Shown one piece after another: positions 17,565 through 26,894 of a DNA stretch of 64,000 nt. A program made the translations under genes and the position numbers. How positions within the stretch are numbered: the first letter of the stretch is position 1; each line of letters opens with the position of its first letter. Below the pieces are notes generated by a model that was given only the letters and a program-made list of their open reading frames with translations, was not told the origin of the DNA and searched no databases. Source of the stretch: Hyphomonas sp. (GTDB lineage: Bacteria > Pseudomonadota > Alphaproteobacteria > Caulobacterales > Hyphomonadaceae); assembly GCA_016124495.1 (NCBI GenBank), contig WGNP01000002.1:109676-173675 (forward strand), given 5' to 3'.

Positions 17565-18113
17565 TCAGTCCAGCGCACCGATATACGGCAGGCCGCGGTA
17601 CAGGCCCGCATCGTCCATGCCGTAACCGACGAGGAAACGGCCGGGCGCATCGAACGCGCAGAAATCCACGCCTTCCGGCCCGCGCGGCGCCCAGGGCTTC
17701 TGTGTCAGCGCCACGGTGAGCACTTCACGCGCGCCCTTGGCGATCAGGTGCTGCTTGGCAAAATCAAGCGTGCGGCCAGTATCGAACACGTCATCTATCA
17801 GCAGCATCCCGCGCCCTTCGACGGGGCGCGAGACATCCGCGCGCACGACCACGCGGCCCGAACTTTCGCGCGCATCGCGGTAGCTTTCGAGCCAGAGCAC
17901 ATCCAGCACCGGATGCACACCGCGCCGGGCCAGCGCCTTCATCAGGTCGCTGGTGAAGGGCGTTGCGCCGATCAGGATCGACACGGCCGTCCAGTCGCCG
18001 GTGAGGCGCGGTACGAGCCGGTCTGCCAGATCGTCCACACGGGCCATAAGGTCCGCCTCGGAGAGGATCACATCGATTTTGGGCATCGGAGCGAGAGGCG
18101 TAGGGGCTTGCAT
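17565..18113 (-). CDS. hpt: Hypoxanthine phosphoribosyltransferase
   Basis: At 182 residues it carries the PRPP-binding loop MLLIDDVFDTGRTL near residue 103, preceded by VLDVLWLESYRD and followed by the FLVGYGMDDAGLYR block that positions the purine base. It converts hypoxanthine (and probably guanine) with PRPP to the nucleotide, fitting the purine salvage genes at the start of the window. Two bases separate its ATG from the stop of the zinc-ribbon gene, so the two are one transcription unit. Confidence 0.92.
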   Translation of the reverse strand: MQAPTPLAPMPKIDVILSEADLMARVDDLADRLVPRLTGDWTAVSILIGATPFTSDLMKALARRGVHPVLDVLWLESYRDARESSGRVVVRADVSRPVEGRGMLLIDDVFDTGRTLDFAKQHLIAKGAREVLTVALTQKPWAPRGPEGVDFCAFDAPGRFLVGYGMDDAGLYRGLPYIGALD

Positions 18114-18115
18114 GG

Positions 18116-18853
18116 TCAGAGGGGACCCTCGGTAGCTGGCACTACATCTTCACCTTCGGCCACCGGCAGCGGCTCGTCCGTAAGCGGCGGCAACTCCTCC
18201 ATAGGCGGTTCATTCGGGACGGCGAAGCGTTCGACGAAACTGACGGCGACCTCGAAACTCTCGACCGGGGCCGGCTCGACCACGACACCGAACTGGCCGG
18301 AAGCGCCCCGTTCGAGTTCGCCCGGCGTGACAAAACTGTATTCGGTGGCGACGATCTTGCCCGCCTCGTCGCGCAGGTCCACGCGCACGCCGGGTGTCTC
18401 GACGGCTGAATTCGCGACGTTCACAGCGCGGCCGGTGACCGTGACGATCGGGATCGTATCATTGAACGTCCGCGCGCGTTCGATGTCAGCAAAGTCGAGC
18501 CCGAACCGGTTCACATCCAGGCCAGCCAACTTGTAGGCTGCGGCCGATTGCGGCCAGACCTTCACGACGTCATTGCGGAACATGAACGCCGCGAAGGTCG
18601 CACCCGCGAACAGGCCCCCGACCAGCACCCACGAAAACGCGGCGGCGAAGCGGCTTTTCTCGCGCCGCTGCTCGCGCAGACGTTCGCGGTAAACCTCGTG
18701 CGCAGGCGCCGCCGGCTTGTCTTCGGCCAGCGATTTCGGCTGCACGAACCAGGAATGCCCGCAGGCCGCGCATTTAACAGTTCGCCCGCTTTCACCGATT
18801 GTTGAGTCATCGGCGAAATAATGCGTGCTGCAAGAAGGACAGATAAGGATCAT
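18116..18853 (-). CDS. MJ0042-type zinc-ribbon, single-pass membrane protein (DUF3426-like)
   Basis: The protein is 245 residues. The N-terminal ribbon has the CPSC and CAACG cysteine pairs (residues 5-8 and about 28-31), a charged linker, one transmembrane helix (about 73-93) and a C-terminal extracytoplasmic domain with a FxxL/DUF3426-like beta pattern (IPIVTVTGRAVNVANSAV). The end is proline- and acid-rich. Genes of this type commonly sit divergent from ftsE in alphaproteobacteria, as here. The function is unknown; a link to divisome or envelope regulation is only contextual. Confidence 0.82.
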   Translation of the reverse strand: MILICPSCSTHYFADDSTIGESGRTVKCAACGHSWFVQPKSLAEDKPAAPAHEVYRERLREQRREKSRFAAAFSWVLVGGLFAGATFAAFMFRNDVVKVWPQSAAAYKLAGLDVNRFGLDFADIERARTFNDTIPIVTVTGRAVNVANSAVETPGVRVDLRDEAGKIVATEYSFVTPGELERGASGQFGVVVEPAPVESFEVAVSFVERFAVPNEPPMEELPPLTDEPLPVAEGEDVVPATEGPL

Positions 18854-18912
18854 TCCGTCGTCTTTCCGGCTGCTGCCCCTTCGGCCAACTTCGTAACCCG
18901 GACCCCCGCACC

Positions 18913-19665
18913 ATGACCCAGCTTCGCCCGGACATGTTTGATGAGGCTGCCGTCCGCCTGGACGGCGTATCCCTTCGCTACGATTCGACCGAAGAAATCC
19001 TTAGCGGGATTGATCTCGTCCTGAAACCCGCCAGCTTCAGCTTCCTGACCGGCGCCTCGGGGGCAGGCAAGTCCAGCCTGCTGAAGCTGCTCTATCTGGC
19101 ACAGCCGCCCTCGCGGGGCGAAGTCTCGCTGTTCGGGCGCCCCACCAGCCGGCTTTCCCGGGATGAACTGTCGGCGATGCGGCGCCGTGTGGGCGTCGTG
19201 TTCCAGGAATTCCGCCTGCTCAACCATCTTACGGTCTACGAGAACGTCGCCCTCCCCCTGCGGGTGATGGGCCGCAAGGAGAGCCAGTACCGCCGCGATG
19301 TCGAAGAGCTTCTGCGCTGGGTCGGCCTCGGCGAGCGCCTTCACAAGCGCCCGGAAACCCTGTCCGGCGGTGAGCAGCAACGCGTCGCCATCGCCCGCGC
19401 CGTGGTGACCCAGCCGAACCTGCTGATCGCCGACGAGCCGACCGGCAACGTCGACCCCGACATGGCGGCCCGCCTGATGCGGCTGTTCTACGAGCTCAAC
19501 AAGCGCCTTGGCACGACCGTTGTGATCGCCACCCACGACCTTGGCCTGATCCGCCAGATCGACGCGCCGGTCTACCGGCTCGCCGACGGCATGCTGGTAC
19601 AGGAAAACGGCGAGGTGGGCCCCACCGCCCGCCGACGCACCGATCCCTTGAGGGCGATGCCATGA
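18913..19665 (+). CDS. ftsE: Cell division ATP-binding protein FtsE
   Basis: This is a 250-residue ABC ATPase with Walker [10 protein letters not shown] near residue 50, Q-loop VVFQEFRLL, signature LSGGEQQR near 150 and Walker [13 protein letters not shown] near 172. With FtsX it forms the membrane complex that activates peptidoglycan hydrolases (often through M23-type activators) at the septum. The stop overlaps the ftsX start (CCATGA). It is divergent from the zinc-ribbon/hpt pair with about 60 bp between starts. Confidence 0.95.
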   Translation: MTQLRPDMFDEAAVRLDGVSLRYDSTEEILSGIDLVLKPASFSFLTGASGAGKSSLLKLLYLAQPPSRGEVSLFGRPTSRLSRDELSAMRRRVGVVFQEFRLLNHLTVYENVALPLRVMGRKESQYRRDVEELLRWVGLGERLHKRPETLSGGEQQRVAIARAVVTQPNLLIADEPTGNVDPDMAARLMRLFYELNKRLGTTVVIATHDLGLIRQIDAPVYRLADGMLVQENGEVGPTARRRTDPLRAMP

Positions 19666-20534
19666 AACCAACCGAGAATTCCCTTCTGCCGCTGGAGGAT
19701 GCCCGCGAGGCCGCCCTGTTCTTTGTCGTCGGCGCGCTCTGCTTCCTGGCCGCCCTCGCTGCCCTGTCGGCGAAATCCACCTACGGCGCCGCCCGCGCCT
19801 GGACGGCGCAAGTCGAGGGCGAATACACTGTGTCCCTCTCCGGCGCCGACGCAACCGCCGCCGATGAAGCCGCGCGCCTGCTGTCGGGGCTGGACGGCGT
19901 AATCACCGCCCGCGCCTTCAGCGACGCCGAGATCAATGCGCTGCTGGAGCCCAATTTCGGCAAGAGCGGCCTGCCCGCCGACCTGCCAGTGCCCCGCCTG
20001 ATCGCGGTGACCGGCGCCGCGGACGCCGAAGACCTCGGGGCGAGGATCAGCACGGCGCTGCATGACGCGGGGCACAGCGCCGCGGTGGATGCTCACGCCG
20101 AATGGGCCGGCGATGTGCGCCGCATGCTGTCGATCTCGCGCATCGCCGCGCTCTCCATCGTCGCGCTGCTGTCGGCCACCGCTATCGCGGTGATCGCGTT
20201 CGCGACCCATGCCGCCCTGCTGGCCCGGCGCGATATTGTGGACGTACTGCACGTGGCCGGGGCCAAGGACCGGTTCATTGCCGGCCTGTTCGAGCGCCGT
20301 TTCTGGCTGCTGGGTCTGCGCGCCGGCACTGTTGGTGCGCTCGTGGCGCTGGCCAGCGTGGCCATCCTGATCGCGCTGGGACGCTCCGGCGCAGAGCGCT
20401 CCGGCCTCCTGCCGCAGTTGTCGCTCGATTTCCCGGATCTCGCGGTTCTGGTGGTGACACCGGTGATTGCAGGCCTCGCTGCCCGGCTGGCCGCCGGAAT
20501 CACCGTCATGAGGTCACTCCGGTCCGTCATGTAG
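19662..20534 (+). CDS. ftsX: Cell division protein FtsX
   Basis: At 290 residues it has the FtsX layout: one TM helix near 28-48, an extracytoplasmic domain to about residue 160, then three TM helices (about 165-187, 215-240, 258-278). The cytoplasmic coupling segment AARRDIVDVLHVAGAKDRF (read AALLARRDIVDVLHV) is typical of the family. It is coupled to ftsE by a four-base overlap, and plsC follows after 36 bp. It transmits ATP hydrolysis by FtsE to envelope amidase regulators. Confidence 0.92.
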   Translation: MKPTENSLLPLEDAREAALFFVVGALCFLAALAALSAKSTYGAARAWTAQVEGEYTVSLSGADATAADEAARLLSGLDGVITARAFSDAEINALLEPNFGKSGLPADLPVPRLIAVTGAADAEDLGARISTALHDAGHSAAVDAHAEWAGDVRRMLSISRIAALSIVALLSATAIAVIAFATHAALLARRDIVDVLHVAGAKDRFIAGLFERRFWLLGLRAGTVGALVALASVAILIALGRSGAERSGLLPQLSLDFPDLAVLVVTPVIAGLAARLAAGITVMRSLRSVM

Positions 20535-20570
20535 TGACGCAGCCCTGACAAGGCGCTAGAGCCGGACCTG

Positions 20571-21314
20571 ATGCAGATGCTCCGATCCTATCTCTTCCTG
20601 CTCTGGCTCTATGGCTGGATGGCGATCGTCGGCGTCTTGTACTTGCCGACGCTCGTGATGCCGCGCGTGGTCACCCTGAAAGCCATCGGCTTCTACGGCG
20701 AGATCATCCGCTTCGGACTGCACTGGATCTGCGGCATCCGTACGGAAATCCGCGGCCGCGAACATGTCGTCCCCGGCCCCGCCATCTACGCTGGCAAGCA
20801 TCATTGCATGCTCGACGTGTTCATTCCCTTCATCGCCACGCGGGAGCCGTGCCACATCCTGAAGAAGGAACTGGCATGGACGCCTTTTCTCGGCTGGTAC
20901 GCGATGAGCACCGGCATGATCGCGATCGACCGCGCGGGCACCACCAAGACGCTGAAGGCGATGGTCGAGGCCGCCAGGAAGCGGGCCGCCCAGAAACGAA
21001 CGATCGTGATCTTCCCGGAAGGCACGCGCCGCGACCCGAACGCAGCGCCTGATTACCAGCCCGCCGGCATTTCGGCGATGAACAAGGCGCTCGGTGTGCC
21101 GATCATCCCGGTGGCGACCAATGCTGGTCTCTGCTGGCCCGCGCGGGGCACACGGTTCAAACCAGGGCTGATCGTCTACGAAGTGCTGCCAGCCATTCCC
21201 GGCGGCCTTGACCGTAAGGCGCTGATGGCGCGGCTGGAGAACGATCTCGAGACCGCCTCCAACCGCCTGATCGCCGAAGGCCGCGCGGTGCAGGCGGCGA
21301 AGGCGGCCCCGTGA
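20571..21314 (+). CDS. plsC: 1-acyl-sn-glycerol-3-phosphate acyltransferase
   Basis: The protein is 247 residues. An N-terminal TM segment (about 3-30) is followed by the acyltransferase box H-x4-D in KHHCMLDVF near residue 80, then the glycerol-phosphate binding motif FPEGTRRDP near 150 and block IV VPIIPVATN. It acylates lysophosphatidic acid to phosphatidic acid at the inner membrane. It is the third gene of ftsE-ftsX-plsC-alkA and its stop overlaps the GTG of the glycosylase. A second ATG two codons downstream is an alternative start. Confidence 0.9.
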   Translation: MQMLRSYLFLLWLYGWMAIVGVLYLPTLVMPRVVTLKAIGFYGEIIRFGLHWICGIRTEIRGREHVVPGPAIYAGKHHCMLDVFIPFIATREPCHILKKELAWTPFLGWYAMSTGMIAIDRAGTTKTLKAMVEAARKRAAQKRTIVIFPEGTRRDPNAAPDYQPAGISAMNKALGVPIIPVATNAGLCWPARGTRFKPGLIVYEVLPAIPGGLDRKALMARLENDLETASNRLIAEGRAVQAAKAAP

Positions 21315-21958
21315 GCACTGCGCCGCCGCGCCGCGCGCTGAAAGCTGCGTGCGAACACCTCGCGGTGACCGACCCTGCCCTCGCCCGCGCCTATGAGGTG
21401 ATCGCCATACCCGTCTGGCGCTATCAGGACCCAAGCTATGCGATGCTGGGCCGGATGATCTCGCATCAGCAGATCTCGCTGTCCGCCGCTGCCGCCATCT
21501 GGTCGCGCGTCGAAGCGTATCTCGGCGACGTGACCGCCGAAGCGATGCTGGCCGCCGATCCCGAAGCAATCCGGCTGTGCGGCATGTCCCGCCCGAAAGT
21601 GGCGCACCTGATCTCGATTGCCGAAGCGATGGTCTCCGGCCGCCTTGACCTCGCCCGCGTCTGCGCCGCGCCGCTGGATGAGGCACGCGCCGAACTGCTG
21701 GCGGTGCGAGGCATCGGGCCGTGGACGGCGGAGCTCGTCCTCCTCTACGCCGCTGGCGCACTGGACGCCTTCCCGACGGCCGATGTCGGCCTGATGGAGG
21801 CCCACAAGCGGCTTGGCGCCTACGACACGCGCATGACCGCGAAGGCCTTCACCGCCCATGCCGAACGCTGGCGCCCGTACCGGGGCGTCGCAACACACCT
21901 CCTCTGGGGTTGGCTGCATGTGGACAGGGCACGCGATACTGCGCCCGAAGGCGCCTGA
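21311..21958 (+). CDS. DNA-3-methyladenine glycosylase II (AlkA-like, HhH-GPD)
   Basis: At 215 residues it carries the helix-hairpin-helix LLAVRGIGPWTAELVLL near residue 128 and the catalytic aspartate in AFPTADVGL near 157, the typical HhH-GPD pair. It lacks the N-terminal TBP-like domain of E. coli AlkA, matching the short form. It removes alkylated purines to start base excision repair and complements the Ada-like protein at 15.1-16.0 kb. The start is a GTG overlapping the plsC stop as GTGA. Confidence 0.9.
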   Translation: MSTAPPRRALKAACEHLAVTDPALARAYEVIAIPVWRYQDPSYAMLGRMISHQQISLSAAAAIWSRVEAYLGDVTAEAMLAADPEAIRLCGMSRPKVAHLISIAEAMVSGRLDLARVCAAPLDEARAELLAVRGIGPWTAELVLLYAAGALDAFPTADVGLMEAHKRLGAYDTRMTAKAFTAHAERWRPYRGVATHLLWGWLHVDRARDTAPEGA

Positions 21959-22099
21959 GCCGCGCCCCTTGCGTTCATGCCCGGCTGTCATAATCTTATG
22001 AAAGGAATCGTTTAGACACCGGTCCGGACAAGCAGGGAGAGCGCGTCTTCTGTAGGATTTGCACGGATTTCACCCAATCACGCGGCCCGGGAGGCTGGC

Positions 22100-22663
22100 A
22101 TGACTGAAGTCGTTTCCCTGCCGCCGAATGGCCGGCCCGCCCTCGTCCTGAATGCGGATTTCAGGCCGCTGTCCTATTATCCCCTGTCTCTCTGGCCCTG
22201 GCAGGAAGTGGTAAAAGCCGTCTTTCTCGACCGGGTGGACATCGTCGCCGAGTATGACTGCGTTGTGCGCTCACCCAGCCGGGAGCTTCGCCTGCCTTCC
22301 GTCATTGCGCTGCGCGACTTCGTGCGACAGGACCGCCCGCCCGCTTTCACGCGCTTCAACGTGTTCCTGCGGGACGGCTTTGCCTGCGCCTATTGCGGCG
22401 CGCAGGAACACCTGACCTTCGACCATGTGATCCCCCGCTCGCGCGGCGGGCGCACGACCTGGGACAACATCGTCACCGCCTGCAGCCCCTGCAATCTCAC
22501 CAAGGGCAGCCGCCTGCTGCGCGAAAGCCATCTCGACCTGCAGCGCAAACCCTACCGCCCGAATAATTACCAGCTGCAGGACATAGGCCGCAAGTTCCCG
22601 CCCAACCACCTGCACGAAACCTGGATGGACTATCTCTACTGGGATGTGGAGCTGGAAGGCTGA
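22100..22663 (+). CDS. HNH endonuclease
   Basis: The protein is 187 residues. The HNH core is clear: AYCG with LTFDHVIPRSRGG near residues 97-115, WDNIVTACSPCN, completing a zinc ribbon (CAYCG and CSPCN). The N-terminal 70 residues (LVLNADFRPLSYYPLSLWPW) are characteristic of a housekeeping-type HNH family widespread in alphaproteobacteria and cyanobacteria, not of restriction enzymes with target domains. The DNA or RNA target is unknown. It has its own upstream region of 140 bp with GGGAGGCTGGC before ATG and no methyltransferase partner nearby. Confidence 0.88.
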   Translation: MTEVVSLPPNGRPALVLNADFRPLSYYPLSLWPWQEVVKAVFLDRVDIVAEYDCVVRSPSRELRLPSVIALRDFVRQDRPPAFTRFNVFLRDGFACAYCGAQEHLTFDHVIPRSRGGRTTWDNIVTACSPCNLTKGSRLLRESHLDLQRKPYRPNNYQLQDIGRKFPPNHLHETWMDYLYWDVELEG

Positions 22664-22726
22664 AGCAGCGCGCGCAACAGTGTGCGAGGTCTTGCGCGAA
22701 AGCGCTGCGACCAGCTAAAAGTCCGC

Positions 22727-24751
22727 CTACGGACAACCACCCCAGTCGAACCGCCAGGCGCGGAAATGCACCGGGTCTCCGTTGGAATAATTCAGCGCAT
22801 AGTACGACGTCCCTTCTGTCAGGCAAGCGCCGAGGCTTGTCGCTTCCGCGCGCAGGCGCGCCGCCGTGGCGGTGATCGGCTCATTCGCTTTCCGGTCCTC
22901 GAAATTCAGCAGGTATACGACCGGATAGGCGGCCGCGTCGGCCGGCAGGTCCAGCGGCGTCTGCGGCGGATGCAGGTTCTGCGTGCCGAGCGTCATCACA
23001 TAGGAGGGCTCCGCATAGCCGAGCGCCAGCACGCGCTCCGGCGTCTTGACGTTGCAAAGATCGTCCTCACCGGGAACACCGCAGACGTCTTCCAGCGCGA
23101 GCCTCGCCGTCTCGGTCGGCTGCACCCAGACCTGGCTTGGCAGCATGTTGATTCGGATATGCCAGCCGAGCGCTATGCTGGAGAGGATTGCCAGCAGGAT
23201 CGAGGCGGTCACATGCCGCCGCGCCAGCTCCACCAGCGCCAGGCCTGCCAGCACGAAGCCGCCCCACCACAACCATACCGGATAGTCCCTGTACGGCCTC
23301 CAGGCCGCCAGCACTTCTTCGGCCGAAACCGTCCGGAAATCGCCCGCCGTCTCCGCCATCAGGCTGGTCGTCACGCCCGGAAATGACGCGGCGAGCAACA
23401 CGACCGCGCCTAACGCAAAAAGCACCATGCCCACCGCGCTCGACACCGGCAGCTTCGCCCCGTCCATCAGCCGCACCGCGGCATAGCCGCAGAGCAGGCC
23501 GAACGCCGGATAGGCAGGGAGAATGTAGTGGCTGAGCAGCGTCGGCATCAGTTCGAAGAAGGCATAGGTCAGCACGCCCCAGGCGAGCAGCAGGCGCAGC
23601 CCCTTGGTCTCGTCCGACGCCTCCGCTCCACCCGGCACGTCGCGTGACATCAACCAGACCGCCGCGATGAATAGGAACGGCCATGCCGGCAGCGGCTTCA
23701 GTGTACGGAGGGTTTCGGCCAAACTACCCGCCTCGAACGCCGGCACCAGCGCGAGGCCGTAGTTGAGCGCCGCCAGCACCGCGAAGATGACAAGGCCCGC
23801 GATCGCGTACCGGCGCACCGGCGCGGTGTTTATGCCCCCTGCCCCGGCGACCTGTTTCACTGAGGCCACAAGCCCGGCCACGAACAGCAGCGTCGCCGGG
23901 AAGAACCAGGCCGGGATGTGCGAGAGGTGGTAGAGGAACCAGCCACCATGGCCTTCCGAGGCACCGGTGAACTTGTCCTTCAGGTCCTTGCCCACCGCGC
24001 CTTCGATATACTGGCCATCGGTCGCCGCCTGGATCCACAGGAACCAGGGCAGCACCATCGCGACGAACAGCGCCGGGCCTTTCCAGTCCGCCAGCGGGCG
24101 CCACCAGTCCCCACCTCTGCCCTGCGCCGCGCGGGCCCAGACAAAGGCGCCTAGCCCAGCATAGGCGACCACCATCATCGTCACCGGCCCCTTGATCAGG
24201 AATGACGCGCTGACCGTCAGCCAGACGAGGAACGCCATCCGGCCCGGTCTGGAGGTACCCAGATAAAGCCGCCCGAGCGCGCCGATACCTAGCGTCGTGA
24301 GGAACACCAGCACGCCGTCCGTCTTCGAGATATGCGCCTCGGAGGTCAGCAGCAGCGTGGCCCCGAACAGCGCCGCCCCGAGGAAGGCGGCGCGCCGCCC
24401 GATCAGCGCAATACCGGCCCAGAAACAGGCGAGCGTGGCGAACGCCGCGCCGAGCCAGCTCGGCACCCGGTAGGTCCAGATCTGCCTGGCTTCAGGCCCG
24501 GTGAAGATCGCTGTGGACCCCGCCTGCAGCCAATGGATACCCGCCGGCTTCTTGTTGCGCAGCTCGTCCTGATACTGGATGACGATGTAATTGTTCTCCT
24601 CCAGCATCTCCTTTGACGCCTGCGCAAAGCGGCTCTCGTCGCGGTCCAGCGCCGGCAGCAGGAAAACGCCCGGCGCAGCGGCGCAGAAGGTCACGAGGAA
24701 CAGGATGATCCAGGCTTTCCAGCCGGAGACAAGTCGGTCGAGAACGGTCAT
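22727..24751 (-). CDS. GT39-family glycosyltransferase (ArnT-like)
   Basis: At 674 residues it has about 12 predicted TM helices. The first periplasmic loop contains LLPALDRDESRFAQASKEML, where the acid pair near residues 36-37 is the catalytic feature of GT-C enzymes such as ArnT and PMT, and KPAGIHWLQAG follows. Such enzymes move a sugar from a polyprenyl-phosphate carrier to lipid A, protein or glycan in the periplasm. The C-terminal soluble domain spans roughly 540-674. The GT2 synthase that could make the carrier-linked donor is divergently encoded 165 bp away. The start at 24751 gives the usual short cytoplasmic N-terminus. Confidence 0.86.
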   Translation of the reverse strand: MTVLDRLVSGWKAWIILFLVTFCAAAPGVFLLPALDRDESRFAQASKEMLEENNYIVIQYQDELRNKKPAGIHWLQAGSTAIFTGPEARQIWTYRVPSWLGAAFATLACFWAGIALIGRRAAFLGAALFGATLLLTSEAHISKTDGVLVFLTTLGIGALGRLYLGTSRPGRMAFLVWLTVSASFLIKGPVTMMVVAYAGLGAFVWARAAQGRGGDWWRPLADWKGPALFVAMVLPWFLWIQAATDGQYIEGAVGKDLKDKFTGASEGHGGWFLYHLSHIPAWFFPATLLFVAGLVASVKQVAGAGGINTAPVRRYAIAGLVIFAVLAALNYGLALVPAFEAGSLAETLRTLKPLPAWPFLFIAAVWLMSRDVPGGAEASDETKGLRLLLAWGVLTYAFFELMPTLLSHYILPAYPAFGLLCGYAAVRLMDGAKLPVSSAVGMVLFALGAVVLLAASFPGVTTSLMAETAGDFRTVSAEEVLAAWRPYRDYPVWLWWGGFVLAGLALVELARRHVTASILLAILSSIALGWHIRINMLPSQVWVQPTETARLALEDVCGVPGEDDLCNVKTPERVLALGYAEPSYVMTLGTQNLHPPQTPLDLPADAAAYPVVYLLNFEDRKANEPITATAARLRAEATSLGACLTEGTSYYALNYSNGDPVHFRAWRFDWGGCP

Positions 24752-24916
24752 GGCGGGCCATTTAGCGCAGGTTTGCTGCGGCGTCTTGCGAATTTGGCCG
24801 AAACACCCGGGCTGTAGCAAATGTCATCAGGGCCTCGATTTTAAAGGCAAGGCCCGGTAAGAGGCGCCGGTTACTTACGCGCCGTCTTTGGCGCACCTGG
24901 TCGGGATGAGGGCAAT

Positions 24917-25648
24917 TTGACCGAAGCTGCCGAATTCTCCGTCGTCGTGCCCGTCCACAATGAGGCCGGCAACGTCGCAACCCTTGTGGGCGAAATCGCC
25001 GCGGCGCTCGAGGGGCGCGCCTTCGAGATGGTGTTCGTCGACGATGCATCCACCGACGATACCCGTGCCCGCCTGATGGCCCTCAAGGCAGAGTACCCGA
25101 TGCTGCGCGTGCTCGGCCACCGCACCAATGCCGGCCAGAGCCGCGCGATCCGCTCCGGCATCCTCGGCGCCCGCGCCCCGGTCGTCGGCACGCTCGACGG
25201 CGACGGCCAGAACGACCCGGCCGACCTGCCAGACCTCTACCGTCAACTGACCCGCGCCGACGCGCCCCACGGCCTGAAGATGGTGATGGGCCGCCGCGCC
25301 AGCCGACAGGATTCGGCGTGGAAGAAATTCGGGAGCCGGTTTGCCAACAATATCCGTCAGCGGATGCTGCGCGACGACTGCGACGACTCTGGCTGCGGCA
25401 TCAAGGTGATGCACCGCGCGGCCTACGTGATGCTTCCCTATTTCGACCACATGCACCGCTACATGCCGGCGCTGATGCGGGCCGAAGGGCACGGCGTGGA
25501 ATTCCGCGCTGTGAACCACCGTCCGCGCGGCGCAGGCAAATCCAACTACACCAATTTCGGCCGCCTGAATGACGCCCTCTCCGACCTGCGCGGCGTCATG
25601 TGGCTGACGCGCCGCAGGCGCAATCCGGGCGGCGCGGACGAGTTCTAG
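24917..25648 (+). CDS. GT2-family glycosyltransferase, dolichol-phosphate-mannose-synthase type
   Basis: This 243-residue protein is a GT-A fold enzyme: FSVVVPVHNEAGNV at the start, VFVDDASTDDT near residue 42, and the metal DxD in TLDGDGQNDP near 95. It lacks C-terminal TM helices, so it is the soluble DPM1-like form that loads a sugar onto a polyprenyl phosphate. The only start that keeps the first strand is a TTG, with GAGGGCAA a few bases before. With the divergent GT39 enzyme it could form a donor/transfer pair for envelope glycan or lipid A decoration; that link is inferred. Confidence 0.87.
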   Translation: MTEAAEFSVVVPVHNEAGNVATLVGEIAAALEGRAFEMVFVDDASTDDTRARLMALKAEYPMLRVLGHRTNAGQSRAIRSGILGARAPVVGTLDGDGQNDPADLPDLYRQLTRADAPHGLKMVMGRRASRQDSAWKKFGSRFANNIRQRMLRDDCDDSGCGIKVMHRAAYVMLPYFDHMHRYMPALMRAEGHGVEFRAVNHRPRGAGKSNYTNFGRLNDALSDLRGVMWLTRRRRNPGGADEF

Positions 25649-25746
25649 GCTCGCCGGAGGCAGCCCGCCCCGGCTGGTCTGACAATTCCGGATATGCCCG
25701 GCTGTTCCTGTTGTGCTCCTGCCATTCCTGCGAATGACTGACATGC

Positions 25747-26091
25747 ATGAACTTTGGAGAATACCTGAAAAACCGGCTTGCCGAACCTGGCTGGACACAG
25801 CCGGCAGCGACGGCCAAGGCCGCGTATCGAACAGTTCTACCTGCCCAAACTGGAAACCGGCAAATCGGCCCCCGGGAGGTCTACCAGCGGCTGGTTGAGG
25901 CCTTCGGCATCAATACCGCGGCCATGGTGAGCGCGCAGTTGCCCATCCGTACCCGGCGGAAATTTCCAATCATCCAGTTTTTCAATGCCGTCGATCTGCG
26001 CGGCAAAGCCACCGACCTCTCCGCCCCCCCTTTGAGGCGAGACATGGCAGGGCCCCCGCAGCCGCTATTTCTCCCGGGGCGGACACAATGA
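25747..26091 (+). pseudogene. XRE-family HTH regulator, broken by compensating +1/-1 frameshifts
   Basis: The frame opens MNFGEYLKNRLAEPGWTQ and later reads EVYQRLVEAFGIN, both standard for an XRE/Cro HTH regulator, but the middle is nonsense in that frame. Between 25823 and 25876 the +1 frame reads RIEQFYLPKLETGKSAPG, exactly the recognition helix and LETGKSAP turn expected there. So one base was gained near 25822 and one lost near 25876. The downstream part (to 26091) has no clear match. It is either a decaying gene or two sequencing errors 54 bases apart. It lies alone in the 550-bp gap between GT2 and the SCO gene. Confidence 0.75.
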
Positions 26092-26198
26092 CCGGACCGG
26101 CGAGCGCTGCCTTGTATGCTGGGCCATAGAGTGCAGGCAGAGATCATATACCCGGAAATCCCCGCGCCCGGCCTGAGGCAGCCGGATTGATCCGCCCC

Positions 26199-26840
26199 CT
26201 ACCCCATCACCTCTTCAAGACAGGCCGCAATCGTGTCCGGCGTGTCCTGGTGGGTGAAGAAGGTCTTGAGCTTCCACTCCTCGTCCATGAGGTAGAGCAG
26301 GCTCGTGTGATCCATCGTGTATTCGGCCAGGCTGCCCGGTTGTTCTACGCGCGAATAGTCCGCCTTGAAGGCATCGGCCGCCGCGCGGATCTCTGCCTCT
26401 GTCCCGGTCAGTCCCTGCAGGCCCTCCGGAAACGCCTTGTTGGCGACATAGGTAGCCAGCGCCTCCGGCGTATCACGGCCCGGATCCACGCTGATCAGCA
26501 GCGTCTGCGGCCGCTCGGTCCCCTCCGGAAGCTTCCGGTAAGCGGCGGCGACGGTCTGGAGCGTCATCGGGCAGACATCCGGGCAATAGGTGAAGCCGAA
26601 ATAGATCAGCGTGGGCCGGCCCTTGAAGTCGGCCTCGGTCACCCGCGCGCCGGTGCTGGAGACCAGCGAGACGGGCCCGCCGATTTCTGGGTAGGCGCGG
26701 CTGAGACAGCCTGATTGAACGCCGCCGGACCTGGCGGCCACAGGCGCCGCAGCCGGGTCGCCGGCCTCGCCGCCAGGTGAACAGGCGGCCAGGGCGGCTG
26801 CGGTGAATACGATCTGCAGAAGGGTACGCATGCGCCGCAT
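26199..26840 (-). CDS. SCO/SenC/PrrC family copper-binding lipoprotein
   Basis: At 213 residues it begins with a lipoprotein signal (lipobox AALAACS) followed by a thioredoxin-fold domain. The copper-binding CxxxC is YFGFTYCPDVCPMT near residue 85, with the third ligand histidine in YTMDHTSLLYLMD near 175. SCO proteins deliver copper to cytochrome oxidase subunit II or act in thiol redox signalling. It is divergent from regB, the same partnership as prrC/senC with prrBA/regBA in Rhodobacter. Starts at 26840 or 26831 both give the signal peptide. Confidence 0.9.
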   Translation of the reverse strand: MRRMRTLLQIVFTAAALAACSPGGEAGDPAAAPVAARSGGVQSGCLSRAYPEIGGPVSLVSSTGARVTEADFKGRPTLIYFGFTYCPDVCPMTLQTVAAAYRKLPEGTERPQTLLISVDPGRDTPEALATYVANKAFPEGLQGLTGTEAEIRAAADAFKADYSRVEQPGSLAEYTMDHTSLLYLMDEEWKLKTFFTHQDTPDTIAACLEEVMG

Positions 26841-26894
26841 TAGCCCGCAAACCTTCGCTTGGCGCAAGCGACAGCCTGCCGCATAAGTCCGCGG

